Assembly (NCBI GenBank): GCA_027604705.1
Contig: JADHYV010000041.1
Location: 124,001-188,000 of the forward strand
Source of the DNA: Allomyces arbusculus
Taxonomy: Eukaryota > Blastocladiomycota > Blastocladiomycetes > Blastocladiales > Blastocladiaceae
Length of the DNA stretch: 64,000 bases
Direction of reading: 5' to 3'
Positions 60,765 through 64,000 of the stretch are shown here, in pieces. The notes beneath the pieces are model-generated. The model searched no databases. It was not told where the DNA came from and saw only the letters and a program-made list of their open reading frames with translations. The stretch's first letter is position 1, and each line of letters begins with the position of its first letter. A program made the position numbers and the translations under genes.

Positions 60765-62973
60765 ATGTCATTCCGCGACGTTCGAGGTGTGCCGAAGCCT
60801 TTCTCGAGAATGGCGACGCGCCTCAACAACCATCATCTCACACTCGTCGCGCTCTGTATTCCAGCCCTGACCGAGCGCATGCGGTTCCTTGGGTACCCGA
60901 AACTGATCTCTGTCGAGGCCTTTCGGCAACCCAACTTTGAGCTCGTTGCCGAGCTGCTCGTTTGGCTGGTCAAGAGGTAAACGTCGATGCTGTGAGCGGA
61001 TCACGGCCGACGATCCCGCACGGCTGACCGTATCGCGGGCTGTAGTTATGACCCCCAGGCCGAAATTTCCGTTGACATTTCGACCGAGCCGGAACGCGTG
61101 AATCTGGTCAAGTCCGTGGCCCAGTTCCTGGTGCGTCCCCATCGACGACATGAATTCGCGCCGCGCCTCTCACCCTGTCGGCGCCCTCCCGCAGGCGAGT
61201 AAAGCGCAGCTCAAGTTGAACCTACGCAAGCTCTACGCGGGCGACGGTACCGCCGTCAAGGAACTGCTCAAGCTGACGGACCTGTTCATGGCCGCGCAGC
61301 GCGTGCTCGACGACGATGCGCGCGGCGTGGTGCGGATCCTATTTCCGCCCATTTCGCTGCCGCCTGACACACTGCCTGACGTTGGTTTTGCTTGCGACGT
61401 AGTCGACGACGCCGGCCGCGAGTAAAACGACCGACCTCGCATCGAAACTCGCAACCATCAAGGCCGCGCGCGACCTCGCGTCGGATATCACCAGCCGCGG
61501 CGCCGTCCTGTACGACTTGCTCGGCCAGGAACTCGAGAACCGCGTACGCCCCTTTCGCTCCTGCACCCTCTCTCCACCGCGTGACCTCTGTTTTCCGCCG
61601 CACTCCCACACTTATTCCGCCTCTCTTCCCACTCCAGGAACTCCGCTCCCAAGTCCTTGCGCGCCCCATCGATCTGCCCACGATCGAAGCCGGCGTCCGC
61701 GCGACTTTACGCGCCGCGCAGGACGAAGCCGCAGCGACCACGGGCGTGCTCGACGTGATGGCGTCGGACGCGGCGCATTTACAGGCCAAGATCGATAAGC
61801 GGCGGCAGGACTTGGACCGGCGCGAGCGGCGTTTGAAAAGCATGCAGGGTGTGCGGCCCGCGTGGATGGACGAGTTTGAGCGGCTCGAAACGGATTTGGC
61901 CAAGGTCTACAAGACGTATGCGGATAAGCACCGCAACGTGTGTTTCCTGGAGCAGCAGGTCGAGGAGCAGGCAAGGTTTGAGATGGATCGGATTGAGGTA
62001 CGTGGTTGCAGTGCGCGTGGGATCAGGAGCGCGGAAGGACTGATACGTGGACGGTGTTTAGGAAACCGAATCGTCGCTGCGCCGTATGCAGGACCGGATC
62101 AAGGAAGAGGAACTCAAGATGTTGCGTGGTGGCGACTCGCACGACGACGACCTCGATGCCGAATTGTTTGGCCAGGAGCGCGGTCGTGGCGGTACGCGCC
62201 CCTTCTCCTCCACTCTCCTCCTTCCCCGGTACCATTGCCGGCGCTCACTTCCTCCCGGTTTTTTTTTCTCCACCCGAACAGGCAACTCGCGCCGCAATCC
62301 CTTGGACGCCGACGGCAGCCTGACCTACTCGGACGACGACCTCGCCGACTTTGCCGCCTCCGGCACCAGGCCACGACTCGACAGTTTCGGTGCCGACGCC
62401 GATCTCGGATTTGCCGAATACGCGCGCGCCTATGGCGCCGGTGGCGACGCGAATGACGAGGACGCGTCGGACGATGAATTTGCCGGGATCATTGATGATG
62501 ACGACGACGATGACCTGGATGACGACGAGGACCAGGATATGGACGACGATGTCGGTCGGGTGCCTGGGGCTGGTGGCAGTGGCATGGGGCGCACGCGGCG
62601 GTCGCGCCGGTCGGCATCAGCGAACCAGCACCGCGCACGCGGTGGGGGGAATGGAGTCAGTAGGTACGCGGAGGGAGCCGCGGGAGGGGCCGGAACGCGC
62701 GTGGGGCGGCTCAGTGGCGCGGCGGTGGGGATCGGGAGCGGTGGAGGTGCTGGCCCGAGCATGGGCGCGCGTCATCCCGCCGCGGCGATGCGCGACGACG
62801 AAGACGAGGACGACGAGGGGGATTTGGAGATCAATGGCGGCGGCGTCTTGCTGGATGACGAGGACGAGGACGACGAGGCGCTGCTCGGCCAGATTGTGGA
62901 CTATGGTGACGACGGGGTCGCGAGCGGTGGGATGCACGGTGCTGGCACGGATGGCAGCGATAATGACTTTTGA
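60765..62973 (+). CDS. CLUAP1: clusterin-associated protein 1 homologue (CLUAP1/IFT38)
   Basis: Eight exons: 60765-60786, 60865-60976, 61046-61130, 61195-61329, 61403-61543, 61638-61997, 62062-62191 and 62282-62973, 558 residues. [20 protein letters not shown], then [65 protein letters not shown] and [19 protein letters not shown] follow IFT38/qilin/DYF-3 from N- to C-terminus. The very end, SDNDF, is the same as in the human protein. The fold is a divergent calponin-homology head, a long coiled coil (residues about 150-330) and an acidic tail, here expanded with Gly/Asp-rich sequence. IFT38 is a peripheral subunit of IFT-B, needed to build cilia and flagella. Its presence means the organism makes flagellated cells. 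An AACTTGTTGCAAT motif lies 35 bp before the ATG. Confidence 0.93.
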
Positions 62974-63137
62974 AGCGGATCTGTGGAGCAAATCGGTGAT
63001 GGCGACTTTGGATGGTCCAGATTCATTCAACATGATGTCTTGTTCTTCAACGGAACTTGCAAAGAGAGGCGACCAAAAAAGAAAATCGATATTCCAATGT
63101 TCCGGACCAAGACGCAGATCTCCCTCTCCCATCCAGC

Positions 63138-64000
63138 TTACACCCGGTTCACGACCAAATAACTCGTCTGCAGCTGCTTCACCTCGACGTTCGCCGGATG
63201 CGGCTGCGCCGTCGCCCACAGCTCAAACACATTACACCCTTCCACGACGGGTGTATCAAACACGGGCCCGACCTGCAACCCGCTCCCCTCCACGGCACCA
63301 CCCGCCGCCGCCACGACGGCCCGCACCACGGCCCCCGCATCCACCTCCGTCGTGAACCGGCCATACACCTGCTTCCCTGCCTTCAACATGGCAATACCAA
63401 ACGGCAACGGGTCCGTCGGCGACGGGCCCGGCTCCAGCGCCCGGCCCGCGAGTTGCGTCAGGACCGACTCAGGAGGCGGGTAGACGGGGATCACACGCAC
63501 GGTTGGGACATGTCGTGGGACCGAGACCACCGCGTGCGGTCGGTGCGGCGGGAGCGGGACGACTTGTGTTCGTCCGGGGTACTCGATGTAGACGTGCGTG
63601 AGCAGACGCGGCGCGTGCGTTGGCGGAAGCGGTGCTGAAATTGGACGCCGTGGTGGGGTCGATGCGGCGGCGGCGGCGGCGGCGGCAGTGGGGGCTGCGA
63701 CGGGCGCGGCGCGCGGGGCCACGTGCGGCGAACCCGCGGTAGTGGGCTGCGGGATATGCGCGCGGGCCCCGGGGTGCGCGAGAACCACGGTGCCCGTAAC
63801 GGGGTCGACCGCCATCCCCGGCGGGACTCCCGCGGGCGGGCCGACTGCCGCCTGCGGCTGATGCGGGATCGGCGGTGGCATCGTGTGCGTGCGCGCTGCC
63901 GGCGGCACTCCTGCGCCCGCAGGCATCGGGGTGCCCAGGTACGCCTGCAGCGGCTGACCGTGTTGCGGCGCCTGATGCCCCGGCCCGCCTTGCTGCTGTG
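63138..64000 (-). CDS. Pro/Ala-rich protein, 3' part only
   Basis: Open frame running off the right edge of the window. The visible 287 codons end at a stop at 63138. The upstream part is Gln/Pro/Gly rich (QQQGGPGHQAPQHGQPLQAY) with a poly-Ala run. The last 140 residues look folded: LLTHVYIEYPGRTQVVPLPP, then GIAMLKAGKQVYGRFTTEVD, VRAVVAAAGGAVEGSGLQVG and NVFELWATAQPHPANVEVKQ. I do not recognise the domain. The start and total length lie outside the window. Confidence 0.65.
   Translation of the reverse strand, partial: QQQGGPGHQAPQHGQPLQAYLGTPMPAGAGVPPAARTHTMPPPIPHQPQAAVGPPAGVPPGMAVDPVTGTVVLAHPGARAHIPQPTTAGSPHVAPRAAPVAAPTAAAAAAAASTPPRRPISAPLPPTHAPRLLTHVYIEYPGRTQVVPLPPHRPHAVVSVPRHVPTVRVIPVYPPPESVLTQLAGRALEPGPSPTDPLPFGIAMLKAGKQVYGRFTTEVDAGAVVRAVVAAAGGAVEGSGLQVGPVFDTPVVEGCNVFELWATAQPHPANVEVKQLQTSYLVVNRV

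Overview
The window reads as nuclear DNA of a flagellated (zoosporic) fungus. It is GC-rich and densely packed, with short introns (mostly 50-110 nt, AG acceptors, donors mostly GTACG or GTGCG). Its genes are recognisably fungal or opisthokont: Sm F, Cox16, Nus1/NgBR, APC10, RTF2, a nucleostemin-type GTPase and a Ymc1-like carrier. An intraflagellar-transport gene (CLUAP1/IFT38) requires a cilium or flagellum. A plant-type phosphofructokinase, a KAT14/ATAC2 acetyltransferase and an RNF220-type E3 are not typical of yeasts and fit an early-diverging lineage. Blastocladiomycota (Allomyces-like) is my best guess; the sequence does not prove it.

Layout. 0-6.2 kb: a low-complexity protein, a Gly/Met-rich protein, then a gene-poor, lower-GC stretch with tRNA-like fragments and a broken piece of an amino-acid transporter. 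6.2-17.6 kb: an ankyrin-FYVE-RING protein (-) divergent from a GNL3-type GTPase (+); ornithine decarboxylase antizyme (-), with a +1 frameshift site, divergent from an LRR protein (+); an intact tRNA-Ser gene with the odd anticodon ACT; and SmF. 17.8-23.4 kb: Nus1, an F-box/LRR protein, Cox16 and a mitochondrial carrier. 23.6-29.2 kb: one very large gene (-) for a predicted membrane-anchored protein made of about 10-residue repeats, interrupted by a 200-N assembly gap. 30.6-43.5 kb: phosphofructokinase (-), a degenerate PDK/BCKDK-family protein (+), an RNF220-like E3 (+), a low-complexity protein (+) and KAT14 (-). 44.2-48.6 kb: a flavin amine oxidase (+), a decayed ABHD4/5-type hydrolase (-) and APC10 (-). 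50.1-64 kb: a C2H2 factor (+), a helical-repeat protein (-), RTF2 (+), an F-box-like protein (+), a multi-pass membrane protein (+), CLUAP1/IFT38 (+) and the 3' end of a Pro-rich gene (-).

These are individual housekeeping and regulatory genes. Many are in divergent pairs sharing 0.4-1.4 kb of upstream DNA. I see no operon, biosynthetic cluster, CRISPR array or intact transposon. The strongest signals are the frameshifted antizyme, the giant repeat protein, a recurring 11-mer (AACTTGCTGCA) that tends to lie upstream of start codons and points at the gene, the tRNA-Ser(ACT), the shifted splice-donor consensus, and a host hydrolase whose nonsense changes sit where tryptophans are expected. Exon boundaries were worked out by hand from reading frame, GT/AG signals and remembered family sequences; no alignment or RNA data were available.
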